From positions 186,001 to 250,000 of the forward strand of contig NZ_JACETV010000007.1 of the NCBI RefSeq assembly GCF_013912375.1: a stretch of 64,000 nt of DNA. Reading direction: 5' to 3'. Source of the DNA: Emticicia sp. BO119. Lineage in GTDB: Bacteria; Bacteroidota; Bacteroidia; Cytophagales; Spirosomataceae. Within the stretch, counting starts at the first letter, position 1, and each line of letters starts with the position of its first letter. The notes below the pieces were generated by a model. The model searched no databases. It saw nothing but the letters and a program-made list of their open reading frames with translations, and was not told the origin of the DNA. A program made the translations under genes and the position numbers. Of the stretch, positions 1-9,335 are shown piece after piece.

Positions 1-704
1 CGGAGGAAGTATATAATATTGCACAAGGTTTTTTGGCAGATGTGCAGGCGGCTGATATGCGTGTAAAGGCCGCCGAGAAAGGAATAGATATTGCTAAGGG
101 GCTGAAATATCCAACTATAACAGCATTTGCCAATGCGAACAGTTCTTCTTCTACAGCAGCAGAAAAAGTGTTAGTGTCACAAAAAATTGTTGAGACCGAG
201 GCTGGTTATGTAGATATAGCGGGTGTACGATATCCGGTTATTGCCTTACTTCCAACTTCATCTACCACTACCGAAAAAATCGGTTATTTCAGACAGTTAG
301 GGGGTAATGTAAATCTTTCTTTAGGATTAAGTGCACGAATTCCGATTTTTAATGGATATAACGCTAAGTATCGGACAACAGGGGCAATTATCCAAAAAAA
401 GCAGGCAGAAGTACAGGCCGAGAATGTCCGTTTGCGTTTGCGTCAGGATATTGAGACGGCTTATGTGAATATGAGCAACTCAGCTAAGAGATATTCTGCT
501 TTGGGTAATCAGGTACGGGCTTTGGAAGAGTCATTCAGAGCTTCTGAGTCAAAATTCAACGTAGGCTCCCTGAACTCGTTAGATTATAGCATTGCAAAAA
601 CAAATCTTGATAGAGCCAGAGCCAACCAGATTCAGGCAAAGTATGACTATATTTTCAGAATCAAGATTTTAGATTATTATCAAAATAAACCACTTAATTT
701 CTAA
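1..704 (+). CDS. TolC-family outer membrane efflux protein, C-terminal part
   Basis: The reading frame is open from the left edge (codons in frame from base 3), so the N-terminal half lies outside the window. About 234 residues are visible. They show the alternation of long amphipathic helices and beta strands of TolC-type channels: a helix rich in Ala, Lys and Glu, a strand segment around 'LGLSARIPIFNGY', then a second long helical hairpin ending in 'SLDYSIAKTNLDRARANQIQ', which is typical of the C-terminal repeat. TolC-type trimers form the outer-membrane duct of tripartite export pumps. The HlyD-type adaptor gene begins 72 bp downstream on the same strand, which supports an export operon. 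The inner-membrane pump is not in the window and may lie upstream. The family call is firm; the substrate is unknown. Confidence 0.88.
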   Translation, partial: EEVYNIAQGFLADVQAADMRVKAAEKGIDIAKGLKYPTITAFANANSSSSTAAEKVLVSQKIVETEAGYVDIAGVRYPVIALLPTSSTTTEKIGYFRQLGGNVNLSLGLSARIPIFNGYNAKYRTTGAIIQKKQAEVQAENVRLRLRQDIETAYVNMSNSAKRYSALGNQVRALEESFRASESKFNVGSLNSLDYSIAKTNLDRARANQIQAKYDYIFRIKILDYYQNKPLNF

Positions 705-776
705 GACTTTCTCACTGGGCTGGCTTAGATTTGAATACTTACCTTATTACTAATTGTTTACAAATTTATTTTCTCA

Positions 777-2177
777 ATGAAAAAATCAAATAGAATCTGG
801 TGGATTTTGGGCGGTGTAGTAGCCCTACTTGTAATATTTCTATTCGTTGCAAAATCGGCAGGTTGGATAGGTAAAGAAAAACCTACCGAAGTAGAGTTTG
901 TAAAAGTAGGAAAAACAGATATTATTGAAACAGTTTCAGCATCGGGTAAAATCCAGCCTGAGGTTGAAGTGAAAATTACCCCTGATGTTCCCGGTGAGAT
1001 TATCGGTTTGTACATAAAAGAGGGTGATTCTGTAAAAAAAGGACAACTTCTATTGAAAGTTCAACCTGAAAACTATATTTCAATTACTCAACGCGCAGAG
1101 GCTGTTGTGAATCAGTCAAAAGCCAGTGCTGAACAGGCAAAGTCAACGATTGCACAAGCAGAAGCTCGCCAGATACGTGCACAGGCAGAATATAACCGTC
1201 AGAAAAAACTATTTGATGATAAAGTAATTTCGGCTTCTGATTTAGAGATTGCTGAAACCAACCTTAAGGTAGCTAAACAAGATGTAGCCGCTGCAAAAGC
1301 TAACCTGGAGGCTTCAACTTTTAATATCAGAAGTGCTGAAGCTGGGTTGAAAGATGCTTCTGAAAACCTACGTAAAACAAGTATCTATGCCCCTATGAAT
1401 GGCATAGTGTCAAAATTGGCTGTAGAATTAGGAGAAAGAGTGGTGGGTACCTCACAAATGGCAGGTACTGAAATGCTTCGTATTGCCAACCTGAATAATA
1501 TGGAGGTGAGAATCAATGTAAACGAAAATGACATTGTAAGAGTAAGCTTAGGTGACACTGCCAATATTGATGTGGATTCGTACTCATTAACAGGCAAGAA
1601 ATTTAAAGGTATTGTAACTCAGATTGCTAACACAGCCAATGGTTCTGGAGGAACCTTAGCCGCCTCATCGGCTGCTACTGACGCCGTAACAGAATTTGAG
1701 GTGAGAATCAGAATCCTGCCTGAATCATATCGTGACCTGATAGATAGACAAGCCAGGAAAGTATATCCTTTTAAACCGGGTATGACTGCAACGGTAGATA
1801 TTATTACTGAGAAAAAAGAAAAAGTTTTGAGTGTGCCGATTGCCGCAGTAACTACCCGTGATGGTAGTGATGGAGAAAAGAAAGAGCAACAGGGCCCACC
1901 AAATGAAGGTCAAGCCTCAAATGAGCCAGTAAAACCTAAGAAAAAAGAATTACCAAAAGAGGTAGTATTTGTAGCAGATAAAGACAGTAAGGTGAAATTA
2001 CGGGAAGTAAAAACAGGTATTACTGATACTGCTGCCGGAACCATTGAAATTAAAGGTGGATTGAAAGAGGGCGAAGAAATTGTGTCAGGGCCATTCATTG
2101 CAGTATCTAAAAAACTGAAAGATGGTGATGTAGTTACCAAAAAAGTAGAACAGAAAGATAAAGACAAGAAGAAATAG
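777..2177 (+). CDS. HlyD/MacA-type periplasmic adaptor (membrane fusion protein)
   Basis: This 466-residue protein links an inner-membrane transporter to a TolC-type channel. The N-terminus has a short Lys-rich stretch followed by one membrane helix (about residues 8-25). Next come a lipoyl-like half ('KITPDVPGEIIGLYIKEGD'), an Ala/Gln-rich coiled-coil hairpin (about 98-190), the second lipoyl half ('IYAPMNGIVSKLAVELGERV'), a beta-barrel domain and a membrane-proximal domain. The Ala-Pro-x-x-Gly motif of the second lipoyl half is characteristic. An insert rich in Pro, Lys and Glu near residues 365-395 and a Lys/Asp-rich tail look disordered. It follows the TolC-type gene and ends at a hairpin terminator. 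No MacB-like ABC protein follows it, so the pump partner must be upstream or elsewhere. Confidence 0.9.
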   Translation: MKKSNRIWWILGGVVALLVIFLFVAKSAGWIGKEKPTEVEFVKVGKTDIIETVSASGKIQPEVEVKITPDVPGEIIGLYIKEGDSVKKGQLLLKVQPENYISITQRAEAVVNQSKASAEQAKSTIAQAEARQIRAQAEYNRQKKLFDDKVISASDLEIAETNLKVAKQDVAAAKANLEASTFNIRSAEAGLKDASENLRKTSIYAPMNGIVSKLAVELGERVVGTSQMAGTEMLRIANLNNMEVRINVNENDIVRVSLGDTANIDVDSYSLTGKKFKGIVTQIANTANGSGGTLAASSAATDAVTEFEVRIRILPESYRDLIDRQARKVYPFKPGMTATVDIITEKKEKVLSVPIAAVTTRDGSDGEKKEQQGPPNEGQASNEPVKPKKKELPKEVVFVADKDSKVKLREVKTGITDTAAGTIEIKGGLKEGEEIVSGPFIAVSKKLKDGDVVTKKVEQKDKDKKK

Positions 2178-2209
2178 TAATTTGAAAACGCCAACCAAAC
2201 ATACCCTAC

Positions 2210-2242
2210 AAAAGACTGCTGGAAAGCGGTCTTTTGTTTTTT
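2210..2242 (+). terminator. Rho-independent terminator after the efflux adaptor
   Basis: A 10-bp stem (AAAAGACTGC with GCGGTCTTTT, one T-G wobble) and a six-base loop are followed by GTTTTTT. It sits 33 bp after the adaptor stop codon and separates the efflux operon from gpsA. Confidence 0.8.
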
Positions 2243-2294
2243 CAAGGCTTTTGGTTTATTTAGCATCATAAACTAAATCCTTTAGGATAAAAAT

Positions 2295-3281
2295 ATGAAA
2301 ATAACGATTATAGGAGGGGGCAGTTGGGCAACAGCTATTATTAAAATTTTGAGTGAAGGTAATGTGCAGATTAAATGGTGGATGCGTAATAGTGAAGACG
2401 CAGAGTATATAAAAAAATTACACCATAATAGAAACTATCTGAGCAGTGTAGAGATTCATCCTTCAAAAGTAAGACCCTACACCAACCTGAAAGAAGCCCT
2501 ACGTGACACCGAATGGGTGGTGTTGGCTGTACCGGCGGCTTTTTTGGCTGATGCTCTTACGACTATTAACAAAAACCACCTTCAAGACAAAAAGATTATA
2601 TCTGCTATCAAAGGTATGATTCCTGCTACCAACCAGTTAGTAACCGACTGGATAGAGCAAACCTATGATGTGCCTGCTGATAATATAGGAGTTATTGCAG
2701 GCCCTTGCCATGCCGAAGAAGTGGCTTTAGAGAAGCACTCATATCTGACCATTGCTTCTCCTAACCTGATATTAGCTAATGATTTTGCTGATTTGTTGCG
2801 CTGTCGTTTTGTGAGTACTTCGGCTTTAGATGATTTGTATGGAGTAGAATATGCTGCCGTAATAAAAAATATTGTAGCATTAGCTTGTGGTATTACGCAT
2901 GGATTGGGTGGGGGAGACAATTTTCAGGCTGTAATGGTGTCAAATGCTATGCAGGAGATATGCCGTGTGGTAGATGTAATAGACCCTATGAAACGGGATT
3001 TAAGTGCATCGGCATATTTGGGCGATTTACTGGTAACTGCTTACTCACAGTTCAGTCGTAACCGTACTTTCGGTAATATGGTAGGGCGGGGTTATAGTGT
3101 AAAAGCTGCTCAACTGGAAATGAATATGATAGCCGAGGGTTATTACGCTGTAAAGTGTATATACGAAATGCTGAAAGGCTATGATATAGATATGCCTATT
3201 ACTAATTTTGCTTATCAGATACTCTATCAGAATGCGCCTTTGAAGAAAGAATTTGAATATTTGAAAGAGAAATTGAAGTAA
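2295..3281 (+). CDS. gpsA: NAD(P)H-dependent glycerol-3-phosphate dehydrogenase
   Basis: This enzyme reduces dihydroxyacetone phosphate to sn-glycerol-3-phosphate, the backbone of phospholipids, in the cytoplasm. The N-terminal Rossmann motif reads 'IIGGGSWATAI' (GxGxxA type). Further family signatures are 'VPAAFLADAL', 'ISAIKGMIP', 'VIAGPCHAEEVA' and 'YAAVIKNIVALACGITHGL', the last carrying the catalytic lysine. The length of 328 residues is normal for GpsA. The ATG start gives the GGGSW motif at the expected distance from the N-terminus. The gene stands alone between two hairpins. In this lineage the sequence is somewhat divergent (GGGSWATA, not GAGSWGTA), but the set of motifs is complete. 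Confidence 0.93.
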   Translation: MKITIIGGGSWATAIIKILSEGNVQIKWWMRNSEDAEYIKKLHHNRNYLSSVEIHPSKVRPYTNLKEALRDTEWVVLAVPAAFLADALTTINKNHLQDKKIISAIKGMIPATNQLVTDWIEQTYDVPADNIGVIAGPCHAEEVALEKHSYLTIASPNLILANDFADLLRCRFVSTSALDDLYGVEYAAVIKNIVALACGITHGLGGGDNFQAVMVSNAMQEICRVVDVIDPMKRDLSASAYLGDLLVTAYSQFSRNRTFGNMVGRGYSVKAAQLEMNMIAEGYYAVKCIYEMLKGYDIDMPITNFAYQILYQNAPLKKEFEYLKEKLK

Positions 3282-3375
3282 AAGAAGCCATGTTATATGG
3301 CAAGAACGACCTGTTGGCGATATATTATTAAATAGTAAATTATATTAGTATTTTTAACTTTTGAATTTCACACTT

Positions 3376-4011
3376 ATGCCTACTTACGAACAAGTATTTG
3401 AAAACAACCAGGTCTGGTTGAATGAAAAAAAGAGAACGAATAAAGAGTTTTTTGAAAATCTGGCCAAAGAGCAACGTCCCGACTACCTGTATATAGGGTG
3501 CAGTGATAGCCGTGTTACTGCTGAAGACCTGATGGGTGCTGGGCCTGGTGAAGTTTTTGTACACCGGAATATTGCTAATCTGGTGAATGCTACTGATTTA
3601 AACGTGATGTCCGTGATTAATTACGCCGTGCGCTATTTAGGTGTAAAGCATGTAGTTGTTTGCGGCCATTACAATTGCGGTGGTGTAAAAGCGGCTATGC
3701 AACCTGTTGATATGGGAATTCTGAATCCTTGGTTAAGAAATATCAGAGACGTGTATAGATTGCACAAAGACGAACTGAATGCTATTACTGATGAAGGGGA
3801 ACGTTATGATCGCCTGGTTGAATTAAATGTGCAGGAGCAATGTATCAATGTAATTAAACTCGCAAGCGTTCAGCAGGAATATTCGAAAAAAGGATTTCCC
3901 ACTGTACATGGGTGGGTTTTTGATATAAAAACCGGAACGCTCATAGATCTGAAACTTGATTTCAATAAACTTCTGAAAGATATACAGGAGATTTATTATT
4001 TAGGAGAATAA
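3376..4011 (+). CDS. Beta-class carbonic anhydrase
   Basis: This protein catalyses reversible hydration of CO2 to bicarbonate. The zinc-site motifs of the beta class are complete: 'GCSDSRV' supplies the first Cys and the Asp-Arg pair, and 'CGHYNCGGV' supplies His and the second Cys. 'FVHRNIANLV' is also characteristic. The frame is open from a TTG at 3361, but the ATG at 3376 gives the family-typical start MPTYEQVFENN and a 211-residue product, so it is preferred. The enzyme supplies bicarbonate to carboxylases and helps pH control. It ends just before a hairpin shared with the convergent gene cluster. Confidence 0.93.
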   Translation: MPTYEQVFENNQVWLNEKKRTNKEFFENLAKEQRPDYLYIGCSDSRVTAEDLMGAGPGEVFVHRNIANLVNATDLNVMSVINYAVRYLGVKHVVVCGHYNCGGVKAAMQPVDMGILNPWLRNIRDVYRLHKDELNAITDEGERYDRLVELNVQEQCINVIKLASVQQEYSKKGFPTVHGWVFDIKTGTLIDLKLDFNKLLKDIQEIYYLGE

Positions 4012-4018
4012 AATGTAA

Positions 4019-4052
4019 TCAGAGAGGGTTTTCAGTCGAAAAGCCTCTCTGA
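4019..4052. terminator. Hairpin between convergent genes
   Basis: A 9-bp stem (TCAGAGAGG/CCTCTCTGA) encloses a second 5-bp stem (TTTTC/GAAAA). It lies between the carbonic anhydrase stop and the stop of the convergent membrane protein. There is no strong T tract on either side, so it may act as a weak bidirectional terminator or protect mRNA 3' ends. Confidence 0.5.
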
Positions 4053-4056
4053 ATTA

Positions 4057-4341
4057 CTATAGCTTACCTAAAAACCTTGTTACCAAAAAAACTACACCTG
4101 ACATAATACCTTGCACGGTAGTAAGCACGCCTAAACTCATATTTGCTTTATTGTCGATACCATCTGTCATAAAATGATGAATGCTGACACTAATTGAGAC
4201 GATAATAATACCGCATAGAATGGCTGTTATGATACTCTTCATAAACCCTGAAATCTTCGGGTTTTTTCTCAACAAATATATACACCTGCATGATAAAAAC
4301 AGTGGTAAAAGGCAGATAATTACTGCGTAGACTACTTCCAT
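4057..4341 (-). CDS. Small membrane protein of unknown function
   Basis: I do not recognise this 94-residue protein. It has three hydrophobic segments: residues about 3-20, 35-55 and 70-92, with Lys/Arg between the first two. This predicts a small inner-membrane protein. Its ATG lies 3 bp after the stop of the HIT gene on the same strand, so the two are very probably co-transcribed. Nothing in the sequence points to a specific role. Confidence 0.6.
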   Translation of the reverse strand: MEVVYAVIICLLPLFLSCRCIYLLRKNPKISGFMKSIITAILCGIIIVSISVSIHHFMTDGIDNKANMSLGVLTTVQGIMSGVVFLVTRFLGKL

Positions 4342-4344
4342 ATT

Positions 4345-4734
4345 TTATAAAAAACTCCTGATTTTGGCCGCGGTTTCAGCCAGTTGCTCCTGCGAAAACT
4401 TTAATTTATTGTTGAAATTCATATCGTTCATGCTGTTCATTGGTATCAGATGCACGTGTGCATGAGGTACTTCCAGACCAATGACAGCTATTCCGATGCG
4501 CTTGCAGGGTATAGCTTTTCTGATGGCAGGCTCTATTTGTTTAGCAAACTGCATTAAGCCAGTATAGAGTTTATCATCTAAATCGAACAGGTAGTCAACT
4601 TCCTTTTTGGGAATAACTAAGGTATGTCCTGTAGCACAAGGAAAAACATCAAGAAAGGCAAGAAAATCTTCTGTTTCAGCAATTTTATGTGATGAAATTT
4701 CACCGGCTACTATTTTTGAAAAGATAGAAGGCAT
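4345..4734 (-). CDS. HIT-family nucleotide hydrolase/transferase
   Basis: Histidine-triad proteins hydrolyse or transfer nucleoside monophosphates from adenylated or phosphoramidate substrates. The diagnostic motif 'HAHVHLIP' (H-x-H-x-H) is present near residue 95, preceded by the family block 'FSKIVAGEISSHKIAETEDFLAFLDVFPCATGHTLVIPK'-like sequence of the HINT branch. The length of 129 residues is standard. It is the first gene of a two-gene unit with the small membrane protein downstream. The exact substrate is not known; housekeeping Hint-type activity is most likely. Confidence 0.92.
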   Translation of the reverse strand: MPSIFSKIVAGEISSHKIAETEDFLAFLDVFPCATGHTLVIPKKEVDYLFDLDDKLYTGLMQFAKQIEPAIRKAIPCKRIGIAVIGLEVPHAHVHLIPMNSMNDMNFNNKLKFSQEQLAETAAKIRSFL

Positions 4735-4794
4735 AGGATAAATAATAAATTTGGGCGTAAGGTAATAAATTTTGGTTTTGGTTAGGTCTGAAAA

Positions 4795-5697
4795 TTACTT
4801 TAATAGATTTTTTAAAGCGGTTTCAACCGAAGTGAATTTATAAGAAAAGGATAATTCTTCCGAAACCCTTTTATTTTTGACATAATTGCCTCCCAGCACT
4901 ACAACAGACAATTCTCCAAAAAGCATTTTTAATAAAAAAGCCGGAACGTTCGGTGTCCATAGTGGACGTTTCAGTATCTCGGCTGCTATTTTGGTCATTT
5001 CTTCGTTCCGTACAGGAGCAGGAGCAACAGCATTGTAAAACCCATTCATTTTAAAATCTTCAATGGCTTGTAAATATAATTGGCACATATCATCAATATG
5101 TATCCAAGACATCCACTGCTTACCACTACCTAAAGGTGAACCTATACCTAATTTAATTGGCTGTAGCAGCTTAGGTAAAGCACCACCATCATCACTTAAT
5201 ACAATTCCCGTACGAAGGCTCACCGTTCTTTCAGCTTGTGTGAATTTTTCTGTCTCTTCTTCCCATATTTTTGTACAGGTAGCTATAAAATCATCACCCG
5301 CCGGGCTATTTTCATCTAATCGTGTTTCACCTGTGTCACCTCCGTAAAAACCGATACCTGAAGCAGATATAAAAGCTTTGACTCTGGTTTTTTGCTCTTT
5401 TAAATGCTGATTTAACATTTTAATAGGCTTGATTCGAGAATCTATAATTTCCTGCTTACGCTTATCTGTCCAGCGTTTATCAGCAATTCCGGCACCCGCA
5501 AGATGAATAATATAATCAATATTTTTCAGTGCATCAGTGTCTATTATACCTTTTTCAATATCCCATTGATAAATCTTTACATTAGGAGTAGCCTCTTTTT
5601 TGCGGCTTAATAAGGAAACATGATGGCCCTTGCTTAATAAAAGTTGTGTCAGATGCTTACCGATAAGCCCTGTACCACCGGTAATTAAAATATTCAC
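4795..5697 (-). CDS. TIGR01777-family NAD(P)-binding epimerase-like protein
   Basis: This 300-residue protein begins with the Rossmann motif 'ILITGGTGLIGKHL' and carries 'YIIHLAGAGIADKRW', 'ISASGIGFYGG' and 'WMSWIHIDDM', all hallmarks of the TIGR01777 (YfcH-like) branch of extended short-chain dehydrogenases. The C-terminal 'PLWTPNVPAFLLKMLFGE' block matches the DUF1731 tail of this family. The start is GTG at 5697; no in-frame ATG fits the N-terminal strand. The family is widespread but has no firmly assigned substrate. It is transcribed divergently from the EamA transporter gene. Confidence 0.9.
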   Translation of the reverse strand: MNILITGGTGLIGKHLTQLLLSKGHHVSLLSRKKEATPNVKIYQWDIEKGIIDTDALKNIDYIIHLAGAGIADKRWTDKRKQEIIDSRIKPIKMLNQHLKEQKTRVKAFISASGIGFYGGDTGETRLDENSPAGDDFIATCTKIWEEETEKFTQAERTVSLRTGIVLSDDGGALPKLLQPIKLGIGSPLGSGKQWMSWIHIDDMCQLYLQAIEDFKMNGFYNAVAPAPVRNEEMTKIAAEILKRPLWTPNVPAFLLKMLFGELSVVVLGGNYVKNKRVSEELSFSYKFTSVETALKNLLK

Positions 5698-5908
5698 TTT
5701 GTGTTAGTAATTAGTTGTAGCCATACAACATAGAAATGCCTGGAAATGTTTCTCTTAAGATTTTTCAAAATCTGATAAATGCACAATTGAAGCTGGTTCT
5801 TTAAAATAAGCCAAGCATATAGCCATCAATATTTTTCAAAATCTCACTAACTTTGGCGATTCTTGTAGAGAGCTTCTATAGAAAAGCCCTAAGCACTTTA
5901 AAAAAATC

Positions 5909-6790
5909 ATGACCAGAACATTACCGCAGGATTACCTCAAACTCCATCTGATTGTTATCATCCTGGGCTTTACAGCTATTCTTGGCCGCCTGACTGATGT
6001 ATCCGCTTTAGGTGTGGTTTTTTACCGTACTCTTCTGGCCTCATTGGGTATGTATGGAGTTGCAAGAATTCAGAAAAAAAATATACTTATTCCTTTTAAA
6101 GAAAGTCTGCCTTTATTAGGCGTAGGAGCCATTATTTCTTTGCATTGGATGTGCTTTTTTGGCTCTGCAAGGGCTTCTACTATTGCTATCAGTCTTGTAA
6201 CTTTTTCGGTGACCTCCTTTTTTACGAGTATCCTTGAACCCCTCATAAAAAAAACGAAAATCAGTTGGATAGAGGTACTATTAGGTGTTCTTGTAGTAGC
6301 AGGAATGTACTTTGTATTCAAATTTGAGTACCAATACATCACCGGAATTGTCATTGGTATTCTGGCAGCTTTTTTAGCGACTGTATTTTCGGTAATCAAT
6401 GCCCAACTTACCAAAAAATATCAGGCACAGACTATTACCTTTTACGAAATGGTAGGCGCATTTGTAGCCTCGTGGGTGTTTATACCAATTATTGTTTATG
6501 CTTCTCCTGATACACATTTTCAATTGATACCAAGCCCAAAAGACTGGATTTGGATAGCTATTTTGGGCCTGATATGCACTGTGTACCCTTACAATGAAAT
6601 GGTAAAACTATTGAAGAAAATTTCTGCTTTTACGCTTAATCTTTCTATCAATATGGAGCCTATTTATGGTATCCTGTTAGCCTATTTCATCTTTGGTGAA
6701 AAAGAACGCATGACTACTGGTTTTTATATTGGGGGTATATTGATATTATTATCTGTGATACTGCATCCGTTTTTAAAGCCAGCGAAATAA
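5909..6790 (+). CDS. EamA/DMT-family transporter
   Basis: The 293-residue protein has about ten hydrophobic helices in two repeated halves, the layout of EamA drug/metabolite transporters. Typical sequences are 'AISLVTFSVTSFFTSILEPLI' at the end of the first half and 'ALILNLSINMEPIYGILLAYFIFGE'-like sequence in the second, here 'LNLSINMEPIYGI'. It acts in the inner membrane; the substrate is unknown. A TAACTTTG -7-like element lies at 5848-5855, about 53 bp before the ATG. The gene ends 6 bp before the convergent receptor gene. Confidence 0.88.
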   Translation: MTRTLPQDYLKLHLIVIILGFTAILGRLTDVSALGVVFYRTLLASLGMYGVARIQKKNILIPFKESLPLLGVGAIISLHWMCFFGSARASTIAISLVTFSVTSFFTSILEPLIKKTKISWIEVLLGVLVVAGMYFVFKFEYQYITGIVIGILAAFLATVFSVINAQLTKKYQAQTITFYEMVGAFVASWVFIPIIVYASPDTHFQLIPSPKDWIWIAILGLICTVYPYNEMVKLLKKISAFTLNLSINMEPIYGILLAYFIFGEKERMTTGFYIGGILILLSVILHPFLKPAK

Positions 6791-6795
6791 AATTA

Positions 6796-9189
6796 CTAAT
6801 TACTCACCCGACTTTCCTCTTCATTTCTGGTATTTTGTCTAAGCTTATAACCTGATTTACCAAAATTATAGGTTAATGAAAATACTAGACGCTGGTTTCC
6901 ATACCAATGTGAAAACTCATTGTTGATAATACTTTTTTCTCTGAAAACCAGACGGAAGTAATAGGTATTGGTAATATCATAAAAGGTAAATTTGGTATTC
7001 AGTTTGCCTTTCAACCACGTTTTCTGCAAACCTAAATCTATATAATACACAGGCTTCATAATATATAAACTGTTTCCTCTGGAAGAGACATACAAATAAT
7101 AAATATCGAACGTCAAATCTTTAGCCAATGTAAAAACCTGACTGCCATTTATCATATAATTCTTAATCGGAATCTGATAAACTACTCCATGATAAGGCAT
7201 TTGCTCTTTTTTGTAGTATAAACCAAGATTATGATTCATGCGCCACCATTTTTTTACCACGATAGACCAGTTGGCTTCAAGTGTGGCAAAATCATTATAA
7301 GGTAAATTCTTACCCAGATACTCCAATACGTTAGTCGCACGGTTATATTCCGGATAACGTGTCATAGGATCTACTTCGCGACCTGCATTCAGCAAAATAT
7401 AGAAGTTTTTTTTTGTATAAGTTAGGCTTAATTGCTTGGTGACAGAAGGCAATAGATAAGGATTCCCAATCCAATAATTCAGAGGGCTCAGATAGAACTT
7501 GAAAGGGTTCAATGCTTCAAAACCAGGACGCGTCATTCGATGCGTATAAGCAACGGTCATTTTCTGCTCATTCGCTAACTGATAAGAGAGATTAATACTT
7601 GGCAGCCATTTTAAGTAATTACGTTCAGTGATTTGATTACTCGTGATTGCATTGGCAAAGCTATGTGTGTTTTCTGCACGCATACCTATTTTATAATCCA
7701 GTTTGCTCCATTTTTGCCCATATATCAGATATGTGGCTGATATGTATTCGTCATAATGGAAATTATTGGTTCTGCTTGGATCAGGTACAAAAATATTGTC
7801 TTTGGCAAGTGTGTCATATCTAAGATGATTCTTAGTACTAATAGCAGCAAATTTTGCCCCTATTTCTAATTTACCTTTCCCTATATTACTGACAAAATCT
7901 GATTGAATAGAACGGATAGAAATATCATTAAGTAGATTTGTTTTCCAGTAATTGAATAAATCTCCGGTAAGGGTTTGTGTATTCTGAATATCTTCTTTCC
8001 GACGATTATTTATCTGAGAGAATATTCCTAATATGTGTAAATCATTTTTACTGATACGGGTGTCATAGCTCAAATTGATGCCATAATTTCTTTGTGATGG
8101 TATATAATTATTCATACTATGAAGGTTTGATAATACATACTCACCTGTCGAGTTAGTAAAATGCAGAGTATTATCGGCCCAGGCCTTTCGATTGACTTGA
8201 TTAGTACGCAATATCAGCCCGAGATTATGATTCTTTTTTATATGGTAGTCTGCCTCAAACTGTAAATTAAGGTTGGTGTTATTGGTTTTCTGCCAGGTAT
8301 CTGTGCGCATAATATTGGTATTTGCCTGATGTTGTAGTGCCCGATAGCGATAGACCGTAGCACCTGTCTGATAGCCCAATCTTGCTGTATATGCCACTTT
8401 TGGCGTGTTATAGGTTAGGGTAAGGTTATTATTGTTAAGTGTATAAACCCCTTGTTGCAAAGTACCCACATAATTACCAATCCAGCCCAAAGTTTTATCA
8501 CGTTGTAGCTTAATATCAATAATAGCTTTGTATTCGGCATCATACCTGCCCGATGGATTGGCGATGATTTCAATAGAGGCAATCATTTCAGGTGTAAGGC
8601 TATTCAGATAGTTTTGTAGTTGCTCTACACTCATAGGCATTGGCTTGCCATCAATGAAAATAGCTGGTATAACTCCTCCGGCCATTGAAAGGCTACCGTC
8701 ATTATTGATTTGTACACCTGGCATTTTTTTCAGTATATCAAAGCCATTGGTCGCCGTGGTAAATAGTTTATTATCAGCTATATTCACAATTAGTTTTTCA
8801 TCAGTCTGTTGTATCTGTATTTTATCTGCCTTCACATTCACTTCGTTCAGTACTTGACTGGTGGGGGTCAATACAATATCATTCAATTGCAAAGCCGATA
8901 GTGTACCATTCTCTACTGAGAAAGCCTGATAATATTTTTGGTGTTCAATAGATGAAAAGAAAAGAATAAAGCTACCTTTAGGCACAGAGGATAATTGAAA
9001 AATACCTGAGGAATCGGTAATGCTCCCTTTCACTAAAACAGAATCTTTTGAAGCAAGCAAAGAAACATTTACAAAGGGAACGCCCTGCTTAGATACATAA
9101 TCAATGACTTTTCCTGAGATATTAATCTGAGAAAATGCTACAGAATAAGCAAGAAAAAATAGAACAGTTGCAAATAATAATTTCGACAT
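6796..9189 (-). CDS. TonB-receptor-like outer membrane beta-barrel protein with carboxypeptidase-like domain
   Basis: The chosen start, ATG at 9189, gives a 797-residue protein with a clean signal peptide (MSKLLFATVLFFLAYSVAFS). A TTG at 9219 also opens the frame, but it overlaps a TACATTTG promoter -7 element at 9217-9224, so it is unlikely. After the signal comes an about 85-residue CarboxypepD_reg-like domain ('GKVIDYVSKQGVPFVNVSL'). A plug-like region follows ('LKKMPGVQINNDGSLSMAGG...PAIFIDGKPM'), then a long barrel rich in aromatic residues that ends in 'LVFSLTYNFGKSGYK'. This is the 'outer membrane beta-barrel family' type often called with TonB receptors, although I see no TonB box. 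The substrate is unknown. The adjacent AraC-type regulator lies upstream on the same strand. Confidence 0.85.
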   Translation of the reverse strand: MSKLLFATVLFFLAYSVAFSQINISGKVIDYVSKQGVPFVNVSLLASKDSVLVKGSITDSSGIFQLSSVPKGSFILFFSSIEHQKYYQAFSVENGTLSALQLNDIVLTPTSQVLNEVNVKADKIQIQQTDEKLIVNIADNKLFTTATNGFDILKKMPGVQINNDGSLSMAGGVIPAIFIDGKPMPMSVEQLQNYLNSLTPEMIASIEIIANPSGRYDAEYKAIIDIKLQRDKTLGWIGNYVGTLQQGVYTLNNNNLTLTYNTPKVAYTARLGYQTGATVYRYRALQHQANTNIMRTDTWQKTNNTNLNLQFEADYHIKKNHNLGLILRTNQVNRKAWADNTLHFTNSTGEYVLSNLHSMNNYIPSQRNYGINLSYDTRISKNDLHILGIFSQINNRRKEDIQNTQTLTGDLFNYWKTNLLNDISIRSIQSDFVSNIGKGKLEIGAKFAAISTKNHLRYDTLAKDNIFVPDPSRTNNFHYDEYISATYLIYGQKWSKLDYKIGMRAENTHSFANAITSNQITERNYLKWLPSINLSYQLANEQKMTVAYTHRMTRPGFEALNPFKFYLSPLNYWIGNPYLLPSVTKQLSLTYTKKNFYILLNAGREVDPMTRYPEYNRATNVLEYLGKNLPYNDFATLEANWSIVVKKWWRMNHNLGLYYKKEQMPYHGVVYQIPIKNYMINGSQVFTLAKDLTFDIYYLYVSSRGNSLYIMKPVYYIDLGLQKTWLKGKLNTKFTFYDITNTYYFRLVFREKSIINNEFSHWYGNQRLVFSLTYNFGKSGYKLRQNTRNEEESRVSN

Positions 9190-9335
9190 AAGATATACAT
9201 TTAAACAAAAACTTGTCAAATGTAATTTTTGAAGGAGAAATCGTAGTTCGGAGTTTGAAATTCAGGAGTACGAAATTATAAAGCAGAACTTCAGTGTATG
9301 TCAAGCCTGGTTGTAATATATTGATAAGTACTGGT